From JAGOUB01 sp964640945 (GTDB lineage Bacteria > Patescibacteriota > Gracilibacteria > Peribacterales > Peribacteraceae), in assembly GCA_964640945.1 (NCBI GenBank), contig CAZXIV010000013.1:1-34311 (forward strand): a stretch of DNA of 34,311 bases, in the 5' to 3' direction. The notes beneath the pieces were generated by a model, which had not been told where the DNA came from, ran no database searches, and saw only the letters and a program-made list of their open reading frames with translations. Every line of letters starts with the position of its first letter. The first letter of the stretch is position 1. Positions 14,271 through 21,548 of this stretch are shown here, piece after piece. The position numbers were made by a program, and so were the translations under genes.

Positions 14271-15506
14271 TTAACCCACCTTCTTATTTACCACCACTTG
14301 TTGCCCAATCGCGAAGAGCGTCGAGACGCCCCAGTAGAGCGAGACCGCGGCGGGGAACTGGATCGCGAAGAAGCCGATCATCAGCGGCATGGCGTACAAC
14401 ATCACTTTCTGCTGCATCTCTTCGGCCGAGGTGGCGGGCTTGCCGGTTTTGGCATCGAGCACCTGCTTGCCCGCGTCCTTCGTCTTCTTTTGCTTAAAGG
14501 TCAGCCACATCTGGCCGAATTGCAGGATAGCCAGGACGGGCGCCATCAGCCAGGCCGGTTCGCGTAGGTCGAGCCCGAGGAAGTTGGTCGAGAAGTTCCA
14601 GGTAATGTTCTGGAACATTGGGTAGAGGCTCTCGCGCATCAGTTCGATGTGTGAACCATCGCTGATGACGTAGAAGAGACCGATCAAGATCGGGAATTGC
14701 ACCAAGAGCGGCAGGCACGATTGGAACGGGTTCACCTTGTGCTCCTTCCAGAGCGCCATCATCTCCTTCTGCATGCGCGCGGGGTCGGCTTTGTGTTGCT
14801 CCTTGAGCGCGTTCATCTTCGGCTGCAGCACCTGCATCTTCCGCTGGCCCTGCAGCGCGTGCTGCGTCGGTAAGAAGAGAAGGAGCTTCACGATGAGCGT
14901 CAGGATGATGATCGCGATGCCGAGGTTGTGGCCGGGCAGCACGGCGGCAATGCCGACGAGCAGGTTTAAGAACGGCTGGCTGATGAAGGTGCGGAAAAGG
15001 CTGACGAATGTCCCCGGCTCATACATCTCAAAGCGGGCGATCGTCTGGCCCGAGCCGCTGGCGCTCTTCCGCAGGCTTTCGGGCAGGCGGACTTCGAAGG
15101 TCGTGTTCTCACTAAAGAGCGAGTACTTCCAGGGCGAGAGGACCATCGTGGCGTTCTCGCCACTGGCGATCTCGGTCGCCTGCGGGCAATCGCCGGCGAT
15201 CTCCGTGGGTGCAAGCACTATCGACTCGCCGTTGGCTGCAACTTTTAAGACGTCAAACGGCGGCAACGGGCAACGGCTCGGAATGCTGATGGTTGCGGTG
15301 GTACCGTTGGTCACCACCACCTCGGGCACACCACCTTGGCGGACGGTGGCGTCGGCCATTTCGATCGTGATACCCGTCGGCTCGGCATTCTTCGACTGGT
15401 CGTTGCCCCACAAGCTCCCAAACAGGAAGTGCGAGAGCAGGTAGGCCACCGCAAAGAGGGCCATGAATTCAAGGGTGCTCTGTATACGGCTCTTCGTTGT
15501 GGTCAT
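14271..15506 (-). CDS. yidC: Membrane protein insertase YidC
   Basis: 411 aa Oxa1/YidC/Alb3 insertase that helps membrane proteins fold into the inner membrane. TM1 is at about 13-30; a reduced periplasmic domain of about 130 residues (30-165) follows, shorter than the Gram-negative P1 domain but longer than in Gram-positives. The conserved core starts near FISQPFLNLLVGIA with FLPTQHALQGQRKMQVLQPK, NPFQSCLPLLVQFPILIGLF, and the last helices with SLYWGVSTLFAIGQQ. ATG 15506 overlaps the rnpA stop codon (ATGA), so the two are translationally coupled. No Shine-Dalgarno. Confidence 0.95.
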   Translation of the reverse strand: MTTTKSRIQSTLEFMALFAVAYLLSHFLFGSLWGNDQSKNAEPTGITIEMADATVRQGGVPEVVVTNGTTATISIPSRCPLPPFDVLKVAANGESIVLAPTEIAGDCPQATEIASGENATMVLSPWKYSLFSENTTFEVRLPESLRKSASGSGQTIARFEMYEPGTFVSLFRTFISQPFLNLLVGIAAVLPGHNLGIAIIILTLIVKLLLFLPTQHALQGQRKMQVLQPKMNALKEQHKADPARMQKEMMALWKEHKVNPFQSCLPLLVQFPILIGLFYVISDGSHIELMRESLYPMFQNITWNFSTNFLGLDLREPAWLMAPVLAILQFGQMWLTFKQKKTKDAGKQVLDAKTGKPATSAEEMQQKVMLYAMPLMIGFFAIQFPAAVSLYWGVSTLFAIGQQVVVNKKVG

Positions 15507-15862
15507 CGGAGGGTCGAGAGGAAGAAAGTTGCGTCGCGCTGAAGCTCAGCGAAGTCGCAATGGAGACTAGAGGAGCGGGGGGCGATCAACAAACAGGTAG
15601 CGGGGTATTGGTGCGTCGATTCGGCCAGCGCCAGGCGGAACGCCTCTTTGCAGCGGCGACGCATGCGGTTGCGGTTCACGGCCGACTTGTCCAACTTAGC
15701 GCCGGCGAAGCTGCCCACGTAGATCGAACCCTCCTTGCGGACGGTTTCGCCGGGTAAACGCCCGGGCAGCCAGCGGACGACCATCTGTGTCCCCTTCCAG
15801 ACCGTGCCTTTGGTCCGGATGAGGTCACAGCGTTTTCGTCCCCGTAGATGCAAGACTAGCAC
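15503..15862 (-). CDS. rnpA: Ribonuclease P protein component
   Basis: 119 aa, the protein subunit of RNase P, which trims tRNA 5' leaders. The family RNR motif is visible as KSAVNRNRMRRRCKEAFR, preceded by a basic N-terminus and followed by LIAPR. Followed by yidC with a 4-nt overlap, the classic gene pair. The usual upstream rpmH (L34) is absent: only 70 nt separate rnpA from the next gene, on the other strand. The GTG start at 15862 is chosen because TAGAAT stands exactly 6 nt upstream. The family is short and divergent, but context is strong. Confidence 0.92.
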   Translation of the reverse strand: MLVLHLRGRKRCDLIRTKGTVWKGTQMVVRWLPGRLPGETVRKEGSIYVGSFAGAKLDKSAVNRNRMRRRCKEAFRLALAESTHQYPATCLLIAPRSSSLHCDFAELQRDATFFLSTLR

Positions 15863-15868
15863 CCTGCT

Positions 15869-15874
15869 ATTCTA
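15869..15874 (-). promoter_or_regulatory. -10 element of rnpA-yidC, leaderless type
   Basis: TAGAAT on the minus strand, 6 nt before the GTG at 15862; no convincing -35. Confidence 0.55.
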
Positions 15875-15899
15875 CGGATATCCACTGTTCCTACCATAT

Positions 15900-15930
15900 T
15901 TGACATTTAATCACTTTAATTTATTATATT
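15900..15930 (+). promoter_or_regulatory. Promoter of the 131-aa gene, near-leaderless
   Basis: Consensus TTGACA at 15900-15905. Two overlapping -10 choices: TATTAT (15922-15927, 16-nt spacer, 9 nt to ATG) or TATATT (15925-15930, 6 nt to ATG). Either puts the transcript start within a few nt of ATG 15937. AAGGAG lies between, but touches the ATG and so cannot act as Shine-Dalgarno. Confidence 0.7.
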
Positions 15931-15936
15931 AAGGAG

Positions 15937-16332
15937 ATGTCTGCCCTCACCCCCGAAGAATATCAGGCCCACTTAAGCGTCGCGACCGTCGGTTTGCCGG
16001 TAATACAGGTCGATGTGGTGGATGAGCGGGGGGTCGAGCGTGTCCATGCCGTCGTGGCCGAGGTTGTCCGTCTTAATTTGCCGAGCTGGAAGACGCAGGA
16101 AGAATTGCGGGCCTTACTAGCCGAGGATTGGCCGCATTTGCGCAGTGATGCCACGGCTCTGCCGGAGCGCCTCGAGATTGCCCGTCGCACCGCTGGCCTG
16201 GCGGAATTACTTCAGCAATCCCAGTCCCTCGCTCATCAGGTCAACGAAGCCTTCAAAGTTGATGACGAAGAGGTCCGCATCCGTCTGGGGAACATGCGCA
16301 CCAATCTTCTTCGTCTGCTTGAGGGCCTGTAA
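15937..16332 (+). CDS. Hypothetical protein, 131 aa
   Basis: Orphan acidic soluble protein: an N-terminal alpha/beta part with two strands (VIQVDVVDERG, RVHAVVAEVVRLNL) and a long helical C-terminal half with Leu/Gln/Arg heptads, probably a coiled coil. No signal peptide or recognised domain. The ATG at 15937 is fixed by a TTGACA promoter. It is divergent from rnpA (70 nt between starts) and ends 5 nt before the convergent 16338-16793 gene. Function unknown. Confidence 0.68.
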   Translation: MSALTPEEYQAHLSVATVGLPVIQVDVVDERGVERVHAVVAEVVRLNLPSWKTQEELRALLAEDWPHLRSDATALPERLEIARRTAGLAELLQQSQSLAHQVNEAFKVDDEEVRIRLGNMRTNLLRLLEGL

Positions 16333-16337
16333 CGGTT

Positions 16338-16793
16338 TTACTGCTGCTGGTCCCTACCGAGGATGCGATCAACGCTGTGACGCGTTTTGCGGTGCGGCAC
16401 CACCACGTTGCCCGACGCGATCGCTTCGTTGATCGCTAGGCGGCCGCTCGCCATAGTTTCGTCGTAGGCGCCAAGGCGTGCGCCGCAGCGATCCGCCAGG
16501 GCGGCGGCCTGCTCAGTCTCAGCCGTCATATTGTTGTCCCTGCACTTTCCCCAGAGGTTCTGGGCGTAGTGGTGTGTTTCCTTGAGTACACTGAGGGCGC
16601 CGGGTACATCCAACCACAGGCGGCCTTCGCTATTGTCGTCGGCGACAAGCGTACTCACCAGGTTTTCGACCTGCGTGAGAGCTGTGCGGCAGTCGTCCTC
16701 GCTGAGGTTCGGAGACTTCAAGTCGACGAGCTCACCGAAGAGTGCGCGGAGTGCGTCTCCATCAGCATTTGTAGCGCGCTTGTGTTCGACCAT
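16338..16793 (-). CDS. Hypothetical protein, 151 aa
   Basis: Orphan soluble helical protein with charged N-terminus and no membrane segment. The ATG at 16793 has no Shine-Dalgarno; an extended consensus -10 (TGC-TATAAT, 16829-16821) lies 27 nt upstream and gives a ~20-nt, C- and A-rich leader without purine tracts. It is convergent with the 131-aa gene and divergent from gatC (111 nt between starts). No motif that I recognise. Confidence 0.66.
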   Translation of the reverse strand: MVEHKRATNADGDALRALFGELVDLKSPNLSEDDCRTALTQVENLVSTLVADDNSEGRLWLDVPGALSVLKETHHYAQNLWGKCRDNNMTAETEQAAALADRCGARLGAYDETMASGRLAINEAIASGNVVVPHRKTRHSVDRILGRDQQQ

Positions 16794-16820
16794 AGGGATG
16801 TTGGGGTAGGTGTTAGTTCT

Positions 16821-16829
16821 ATTATAGCA
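16821..16829 (-). promoter_or_regulatory. Extended -10 promoter of the 151-aa gene
   Basis: TGC-TATAAT on the minus strand, 27 nt before ATG 16793. Confidence 0.55.
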
Positions 16830-16887
16830 GAAAACAGCCTCCTTTTAAAGCCCCTTAAACGCCCTGGTCGGGGTACCGTCCCTGCCC

Positions 16888-16893
16888 TAGAAT
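16888..16893 (+). promoter_or_regulatory. -10 element of gatC-gatA
   Basis: TAGAAT, 11 nt before ATG 16905; predicted leader about 5 nt of C and T. TGGTCG stands 17 nt above it as a weak -35. Confidence 0.5.
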
Positions 16894-16904
16894 CCCCCCG
16901 TCCT

Positions 16905-17201
16905 ATGCCTAGCCTTTCCCAGGAAGATGTCCGGCACATTGCCAAACTTGCCCGCTTGGATTTAACGGACGCGGAAGTGGAGCAATTCAGCGGCCAGCTC
17001 ACAAACATCCTCGCCTACGTTGACCAACTTAAAGCGGTAAAGACCGAGGGCGTCGAAGCGACGGCCCAGGTAACAGGTCTAAAGAATGCCCTCCGACCGG
17101 ACGAGATCCGTCCCCCTATCGCCACCCCCGATGGCCTCCTCGGCACAAGCCCGCTCCCGATCACTGATCATCAGATCACCACTCCCTCCGCCCACGGATG
17201 A
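16905..17201 (+). CDS. gatC: Asp/Glu-tRNA amidotransferase subunit C
   Basis: 98 aa, normal length. GatC wraps around GatA and stabilises the GatCAB complex that converts mischarged Glu-tRNA-Gln and/or Asp-tRNA-Asn to the cognate amide. Typical features: DVRHIAKLARLDLTDAEVEQFSGQL, ILAYVDQL, and the C-terminal LRPDEIRP strand. The ATG at 16905 marks the family start; a longer upstream frame is not credible. The last 4 nt overlap the gatA start. gatB is not in the window, so the complex is encoded at two loci. Confidence 0.95.
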   Translation: MPSLSQEDVRHIAKLARLDLTDAEVEQFSGQLTNILAYVDQLKAVKTEGVEATAQVTGLKNALRPDEIRPPIATPDGLLGTSPLPITDHQITTPSAHG

Positions 17202-18661
17202 GCGCTTCAAACACCCTCACCATCGCGGCTGCTCATGATTTACTCAAGCGTAAGCAGCTGACCAGCCAGGAGTTGGTCAAAGCCTGCATTGATCAGGTGG
17301 AAAAAGTCGACGCCACGCTCAACGCCTTTGTGTACCGCGACTTCGATCGAGCCCTAGAGAAAGCCAAGCAGGCTGATGATCAGGGCAACTTTGAGAACCC
17401 GCTCACCGGCATTCCGTATGCCACCAAGGACGTCTACTGTGAACAGGGCGTCCCGACCACCGGTTGCAGCAATATCCTGCGCAATAAAGATTACGTCCCG
17501 CCGTTCGATTGCACCACCACCGCGCGCCTCAAGGCGGCCGGTGCCATTAGTCTCGGCAAGGTGAACACCGACGAATTCACCATGGGTGGCTCCACCGAAA
17601 CTTCCTGCTACGGCGTCACCCGCAACCCCTGGGATAAAACGCGCGTCGCCGGCGGCTCCTCCGGTGGTTCGGCCGCGGCGGTAGCGGCCGACGAGTGTCT
17701 GTTTGCGCTCGGCACCGATACCGGCGGCTCCATTCGTCAGCCTGCTGCCTTCTGCAATATCGCGGGACTCCGCCCCACCTATGGCCGCACCAGCCGCTTC
17801 GGTGTGATGAGTATGGCCAGCTCGCTCGATACCATCGGCCCGATGTGCAAGTCCGTGGAAGACATGGCCATCGTCCTCCAGGCCATCGCCGGCCAGGACC
17901 CGCTCGACGGCACTACCGGTTCCGCCCCCGTGCCCGACTACCGCGCCGCCCTCACCGGCGACGTGAAGGGGCTTCGCGTCGGCTTGCCGAAGGAGTGCTT
18001 CATCGCCGGCCTTAATCCCGAGATCGAAGCCTCGGCCCGCGCCGCCGCCAAGGTGCTCGAGAGCCTCGGCGCCACCATCGTCGATATCAGCCTCCCGCAC
18101 TCGCCCTACGCGCTGGCCGCCTATTACGTTATCTGCCCCTGCGAGGTCAGCTCCAATATGGCCCGCTACGACGGCATCCGCTTCGGTCATACCGAGCCCG
18201 CTAAAGACCTGGTGGAGTACTACCGCGCGGTTCGCAGCGCCGGCTTCGGCAAAGAAGTGAAGCGTCGCATTATGATCGGCACCTACGCCCTCTCCGCCGG
18301 CTACTACGACGCCTACTACCGTCAGGCTCAAAAGGTGCGCACGCTTATCAGCCAAGACTTCGAGAAGGCCTGGCAGACCGTCGACGTCATCCTCTCACCC
18401 GTCACGCCCACACCCGCCTTCACGGTCGGCGCCCACGAGAACGATCCGGTCGCCATGTACCTCGAGGACGCCTTCCTCGACGCTCAGGTGATGGCCGGTG
18501 TGCCCGCGCTCTCCGTACCGGCCGGCTTCTCCACAAGCGGTCTGCCGATCGGCGTGCAGCTCACGGGTAAGCAGTGGGACGAGGGCACCATCCTCAAAGC
18601 CGCGCACGCCTACGAACGCGCGACCGAGTGGCACAAACAGAAGCCGGTTATGCCGAAATAA
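17198..18661 (+). CDS. gatA: Asp/Glu-tRNA amidotransferase subunit A (amidase)
   Basis: 487 aa, full length. Amidase-signature glutaminase that releases ammonia from glutamine for the transamidation done with GatB. The Ser-cisSer-Lys triad is in place: Lys in PYATKDVYC, cis-Ser in GGSSGGSAAAVAA, nucleophile Ser in DTGGSIRQPAAFCN. It starts with an ATGA overlap with gatC, so translation is coupled. Ends 221 nt before the convergent deaminase gene, in a stretch with repeated TGATCA sites. Confidence 0.97.
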   Translation: MSASNTLTIAAAHDLLKRKQLTSQELVKACIDQVEKVDATLNAFVYRDFDRALEKAKQADDQGNFENPLTGIPYATKDVYCEQGVPTTGCSNILRNKDYVPPFDCTTTARLKAAGAISLGKVNTDEFTMGGSTETSCYGVTRNPWDKTRVAGGSSGGSAAAVAADECLFALGTDTGGSIRQPAAFCNIAGLRPTYGRTSRFGVMSMASSLDTIGPMCKSVEDMAIVLQAIAGQDPLDGTTGSAPVPDYRAALTGDVKGLRVGLPKECFIAGLNPEIEASARAAAKVLESLGATIVDISLPHSPYALAAYYVICPCEVSSNMARYDGIRFGHTEPAKDLVEYYRAVRSAGFGKEVKRRIMIGTYALSAGYYDAYYRQAQKVRTLISQDFEKAWQTVDVILSPVTPTPAFTVGAHENDPVAMYLEDAFLDAQVMAGVPALSVPAGFSTSGLPIGVQLTGKQWDEGTILKAAHAYERATEWHKQKPVMPK

Positions 18662-18719
18662 TGGGCGGCTCCTTCGTGTCCGGTCGGAAGCAGTGCAGCT
18701 CCCCTTGGTGATCGGGACC

Positions 18720-18890
18720 ACGCTCTGATCATGAGCGCATTCTGGCGGGGTGTTGAGGGGTAGTCATGAGTCTCTTCTGATCAACCTGATCAGGCCTGCT
18801 AAAGCCTCTGGCCCAGCCTCGCGGTGGATCAGGCGGTGAGCCCTGTTCTTAGCGTAAAGAGCCTGATCAGAGCAATGATCGATCAGGCCG
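18720..18890. repeat. TGATCA-rich palindromic stretch between convergent genes
   Basis: TGATCA occurs at 18726, 18778, 18787 and 18864, with GATCGATCA at 18877 and a further GATCAGG at 18827. Two form longer palindromes: CCTGATCAGG (18785-18794), and arms GCCTGATC (18861-18868) / GATCAGGC (18881-18888). The last hairpin overlaps the stop codon of the deaminase gene and probably serves as its terminator (minus-strand TCTTTA follows). Confidence 0.5.
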
Positions 18891-19377
18891 TTTTCGGGTG
18901 CTCGTAGGCGTACGACCGCCGGTTATAGTCGCCGGTCTCGTAGGCCGTGATTCCCTGCTCATGCCAGAGCACGAATTCGGCGATGCCGGTGTCTAGCGCC
19001 AGGCGGCTGCAGACCGTGCAGAACGGTTGCCCCGAGAAGGCCATTGCTCCGTCGTCGCCCAGCCGGGCGAAGTAGAGCGTCGCGCCCGCGAGCTTGGCGG
19101 GATGGCGACGCGACGCATCGAGGATGGCGCGCCACTCGGCGTGGATGCAGCAGGTGCGGTCGTACTTTGGTTTGCCAACCGGGAACGTTTCCATACAAAT
19201 GCGGTGCTCCTCGCGGTCGAGCGGCGGGGCGTTGTAGCCCTCGCCGATGATCACCCCGTCGTTCACGATCACTGTCCCGCATTTGGCGCGCAGGCACCGC
19301 GCGCGACGCGCCATAGTTAGGGCGCCTTCCATCCAGCGCTGGGCCGTGGCGGCTTCGGGTCCTTGGAGCGTACGCAT
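18883..19377 (-). CDS. Deoxycytidylate-deaminase-type zinc protein (ComEB-like)
   Basis: 164 aa. A cytidine/deoxycytidylate deaminase fold with Zn site: His79-Ala-Glu81 (CIHAEWRAI) and Cys120/Cys123 (PFCTVCSRL). Likely converts dCMP to dUMP for thymidylate supply, or acts on a related substrate. The usual PCxxC is PFCxxC, one residue longer between Pro and the first Cys ligand. The N-terminal RARCLRAKCGTVIVNDG and IGEGYNAPP strands are typical. I use ATG 19377, with TACGCT 8 nt upstream; a start at 19413 would put the promoter within the gene. Confidence 0.85.
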   Translation of the reverse strand: MRTLQGPEAATAQRWMEGALTMARRARCLRAKCGTVIVNDGVIIGEGYNAPPLDREEHRICMETFPVGKPKYDRTCCIHAEWRAILDASRRHPAKLAGATLYFARLGDDGAMAFSGQPFCTVCSRLALDTGIAEFVLWHEQGITAYETGDYNRRSYAYEHPKTA

Positions 19378-19385
19378 CGTTGGTG

Positions 19386-19413
19386 AGCGTACCGGATTGG
19401 CGCACACGGCCAA
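19386..19413 (-). promoter_or_regulatory. Promoter of the deaminase gene, near-leaderless
   Basis: Minus strand: TTGGCC (19413-19408), 16-nt spacer, TACGCT (19391-19386), 8 nt, ATG 19377. Confidence 0.45.
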
Positions 19414-19599
19414 GAGGCCGATCGTATGATCGGTCTTTGGTCTTTCTCAAGCGGCTTCGCGTCTTCCATCTTTAAGGCATAGTCACCCTCTTTTGCTCGT
19501 CGTATTTCTCTGGGGTGTGGAACGAAAGATATGAATGAGGAAAGTGGGTAGGAGACGCGGCTGCTTTAATGTCGTCTGGGCTCGGGACGCTCGGAGAAG

Positions 19600-19661
19600 A
19601 ACCCCTGCGCGAGGCAGGGGTTGGGTCATTGGACCCCGACAGTCAGGCGCCCCTCATGGGG
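19600..19661. terminator. Two hairpins downstream of the DUF1559 gene
   Basis: CGCCCC/GGGGCG (19647-19661), just past the stop codon at 19666, and AACCCCTGC / GCAGGGGTT with loop GCGAG (19600-19622). Neither has a clear T-run, so termination is probable rather than certain. The rest of 19378-19646 shows no gene. Confidence 0.45.
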
Positions 19662-19665
19662 CGGA

Positions 19666-20649
19666 TCAGTAAGCGTTAGCGGGCACTTCGCCGCCCTGGG
19701 CGGTAATGAGGGCGCGGAAGGTGGCGACGCTCACTCCTTGTGAGATCATCTTCACAGATCCGTCGCAGAATACGAAGTTCACTCCGCTCGAGTGAAAAGA
19801 GAACGGTTTAAGATCATTGTCGCAGTTGATGGCGCAGGTGCCCACTGGGGCCCAGTTGATGCGCCAATCTTGCGAACCCCACGATCCGTCGCCAGGCTTG
19901 GACATGTCGGCCTTGGCCGGGGCATACGGCGTGCCGCCCCGTTGGTAATATTTTGGGAGTCCGGCGAGTTCGCCGAAGAGGAGAGTCTGGCTCGTGCCAT
20001 CGGTGATGCTCGCCAGCGGTGTCTGAATGTTCTGGCGCATGGCCCCGTAGGCCAGGTCATCGTCCTTGGTTTGGACGCAGCTGGCATAATCTGCCACAAA
20101 GGTCGTGATGGCCTGGGTGTGGGTCAGCTCGGCGTACACGTACGCACCGGGCAAACCAGACGGATTAGACGCCGTGATCGGCGCTAAATACTTGTTTGAG
20201 ACGCCAGCCGCGCTGCTCAGTAGCCGCGCATTCCCTGGCGTGGAGGGGCACTGGTACGCCTTGAGGGGCGTGGCCAGGAGGTTCAGGTTACTCGGGGCGA
20301 GGTAGTCATCGGTGATGACGAACGCTTTGTGTACATTGGCCTGTTCGAGGTTGGGGAGCATGGTAATCAGTACACTGCCGCGGTTGCTGCCCTCGGCGAT
20401 GCCCGGCCAGAGGCCGCCGTTTTTGCTGTTGCGCGAGGCGGGTAGCCCGCTCTGTGCGGATTCGTAGTTGTGCGCGGCCAGGCCGATCTGCTTCAGGTTA
20501 TTCTGGCAAGACATTCGCGAGGCAGACTCGCGGACTTTCTGCACTGCTGGTAGCAGTAATCCGATCAGGAGGGAGATGATCGCGATCACTACCAGTAGTT
20601 CGATCAGGGTAAAGCCGCGGCGGGCCTTAGGGGAGCGGTTTTGACGCAT
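19666..20649 (-). CDS. DUF1559 pseudopilin-like protein
   Basis: 327 aa. Class III-type prepilin leader: basic MRQNRSPKARRG followed by FTLIELLVVIAIISLLIGLLLPAVQKVRE, with cleavage expected after the Gly before Phe. Then the DUF1559 body, opening with ASRMSCQNNLKQIGLAAHNYES and closing with FVFCDGSVKMIS. This family is hugely expanded in Planctomycetes and related bacteria, where the role is uncharacterised (surface or secretion pseudopilins). Only one copy here and no pilus machinery in the window. ATG 20649 has AGGA 9 nt upstream. Likely acquired by transfer. Confidence 0.9.
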   Translation of the reverse strand: MRQNRSPKARRGFTLIELLVVIAIISLLIGLLLPAVQKVRESASRMSCQNNLKQIGLAAHNYESAQSGLPASRNSKNGGLWPGIAEGSNRGSVLITMLPNLEQANVHKAFVITDDYLAPSNLNLLATPLKAYQCPSTPGNARLLSSAAGVSNKYLAPITASNPSGLPGAYVYAELTHTQAITTFVADYASCVQTKDDDLAYGAMRQNIQTPLASITDGTSQTLLFGELAGLPKYYQRGGTPYAPAKADMSKPGDGSWGSQDWRINWAPVGTCAINCDNDLKPFSFHSSGVNFVFCDGSVKMISQGVSVATFRALITAQGGEVPANAY

Positions 20650-20952
20650 GGACAGGGTTCCTCAGGTTTCTCTTGTAACACAGGGGGTCGGCGGGGTGCC
20701 GTACGGACGGCGAACAACGGTCGTTGTCGCAGCGCCCTCGGCGGATGGGGGTGACTGCCGGCGGTTTTAAGGACCACTGGTAGAGGATCATCGACGCTGA
20801 TGATCTGTCACCATTGATCCAGAAACACTCGGGTGCGGCAACGCACATCCGATCACCCGTTTTTTGCCTGGCAGCGAGCCGAGCCTCCATTGCTGCCTTG
20901 GCAGCCTAAACCCTGAGCGCACGGTTCCGCGCCGGCAGATGGTGGAAAACGA
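20650..20952. other. Intergenic region upstream of the DUF1559 gene, no gene seen
   Basis: About 300 nt between the DUF1559 start and tRNA-Asp. No credible coding frame. I looked for a cyclic-di-GMP riboswitch because of the GGDEF gene and pilin-type neighbour but found no conserved core. Confidence 0.4.
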
Positions 20953-21029
20953 TGGCGGAGCCAACGGGATTCGAACCCGCGACCTCTTCCGTGACAGGGA
21001 AGCGCTCTAACCAGCTGAGCTATGGCTCC
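20953..21029 (-). tRNA. tRNA-Asp (GTC), CCA encoded
   Basis: Full cloverleaf on the minus strand: acceptor GGAGCCA / TGGCTCC, D-arm with AGCTCAGCTGGTTAGAGC, anticodon arm CTTCC-CTGTCAC-GGAAG giving anticodon GTC, T-arm with GGTTCGAATCC, discriminator G and an encoded CCA (20953-20955). Adjacent, upstream on its strand, lie two decayed copies of its 5' end. Confidence 0.97.
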
Positions 21030-21260
21030 ACGTATGTGGTTGCGATGGTGTCCAATAAGGAACGGCGAGCGCCGGCGCGCTTTTGATGACGCCCCTTCTT
21101 CGCTGCGGCTCAGGGCGGGGCTAGGCCAGCTGAGCTATGGCTCCACATTTGTGGGTGACGATGATGTTCAAAAGGAACGTGTTAGAGCGCTGGCTCTTTT
21201 GGATGGCGCCGGCGCATTCGCGCCGTCGGCCCAGCTGAGCACTGGCTCCTTTGATGTGAC
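21011..21260 (-). repeat. Tandem decayed copies of the tRNA-Asp 5' half and its upstream flank
   Basis: The 21-nt tRNA 5' segment CCAGCTGAGCTATGGCTCC-AC (plus strand) at 21011-21031 recurs exactly at 21126-21146 and, degraded, at 21231-21250. The flanks are also related: GATGGTGTCCAATAAGGAAC after copy 1 aligns with GATGATGTTCAAAAGGAAC after copy 2, up to a shared GACGCC/GGCGCC end. The period is 115 then 105 nt. No copy but the first has a 3' half. The rest of 21261-21353 holds no gene. Confidence 0.8.
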
Positions 21261-21353
21261 GCAGAACGACGCCCCCACCTGATTGAGAGGCTGGGAAAAC
21301 CTACCAGTTCGCTGGCTTTCGTGCAATCGGGCAATTCTCCGTTTGTACCCGCT

Positions 21354-21482
21354 TCAGCGTCCGCTGAGCATCTGGGCGACATACGACAGCGAGACCGCGA
21401 GCAGCAGCCATAAAATCGCCGGGACAATCAGCTCTTTCCAGGCTGGAGGGCGCGCTGTCGTCGGGGTGTTGGTGTTCGTCAT
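21354..21482 (-). CDS. Small membrane protein, 42 aa
   Basis: A short gene, easily missed by length cut-offs. ATG 21482, stop TGA 21356-21354. A Thr/Pro-rich start (MTNTNTPTTARPPAW) is followed by KELIVPAILWLLLAVSLSYV, one membrane helix, and a short AQMLSGR tail. Support comes from the promoter: TATACT 9 nt upstream and TTGTTT 17 nt above that, the same layout as neighbouring genes. It precedes tRNA-Asp on the same strand and follows the LysM-M23 gene. Function unknown. Confidence 0.6.
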   Translation of the reverse strand: MTNTNTPTTARPPAWKELIVPAILWLLLAVSLSYVAQMLSGR

Positions 21483-21491
21483 GTCTGTTAT

Positions 21492-21520
21492 AGTATACCA
21501 AAAAACTCATTAAGAAACAA
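21492..21520 (-). promoter_or_regulatory. Promoter of the 42-aa gene, near-leaderless
   Basis: Minus strand: TTGTTT (21520-21515), 17-nt spacer, TATACT (21497-21492), 9 nt, ATG 21482. Confidence 0.6.
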
Positions 21521-21548
21521 TTATCATTTTATGCAAATACGCCAGTCC

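Noticed and set aside
15931..15936. AAGGAG before ATG 15937 as a Shine-Dalgarno
   Set aside because: It touches the ATG (zero spacing), which does not allow normal function; the promoter position explains the start better.
17354..18355. Minus-strand open frame of 333 aa
   Set aside because: Antisense shadow of gatA caused by high GC; gatA is certain.
20650..20952. Possible cyclic-di-GMP riboswitch before the DUF1559 gene
   Set aside because: No conserved core of either class could be recognised by eye.
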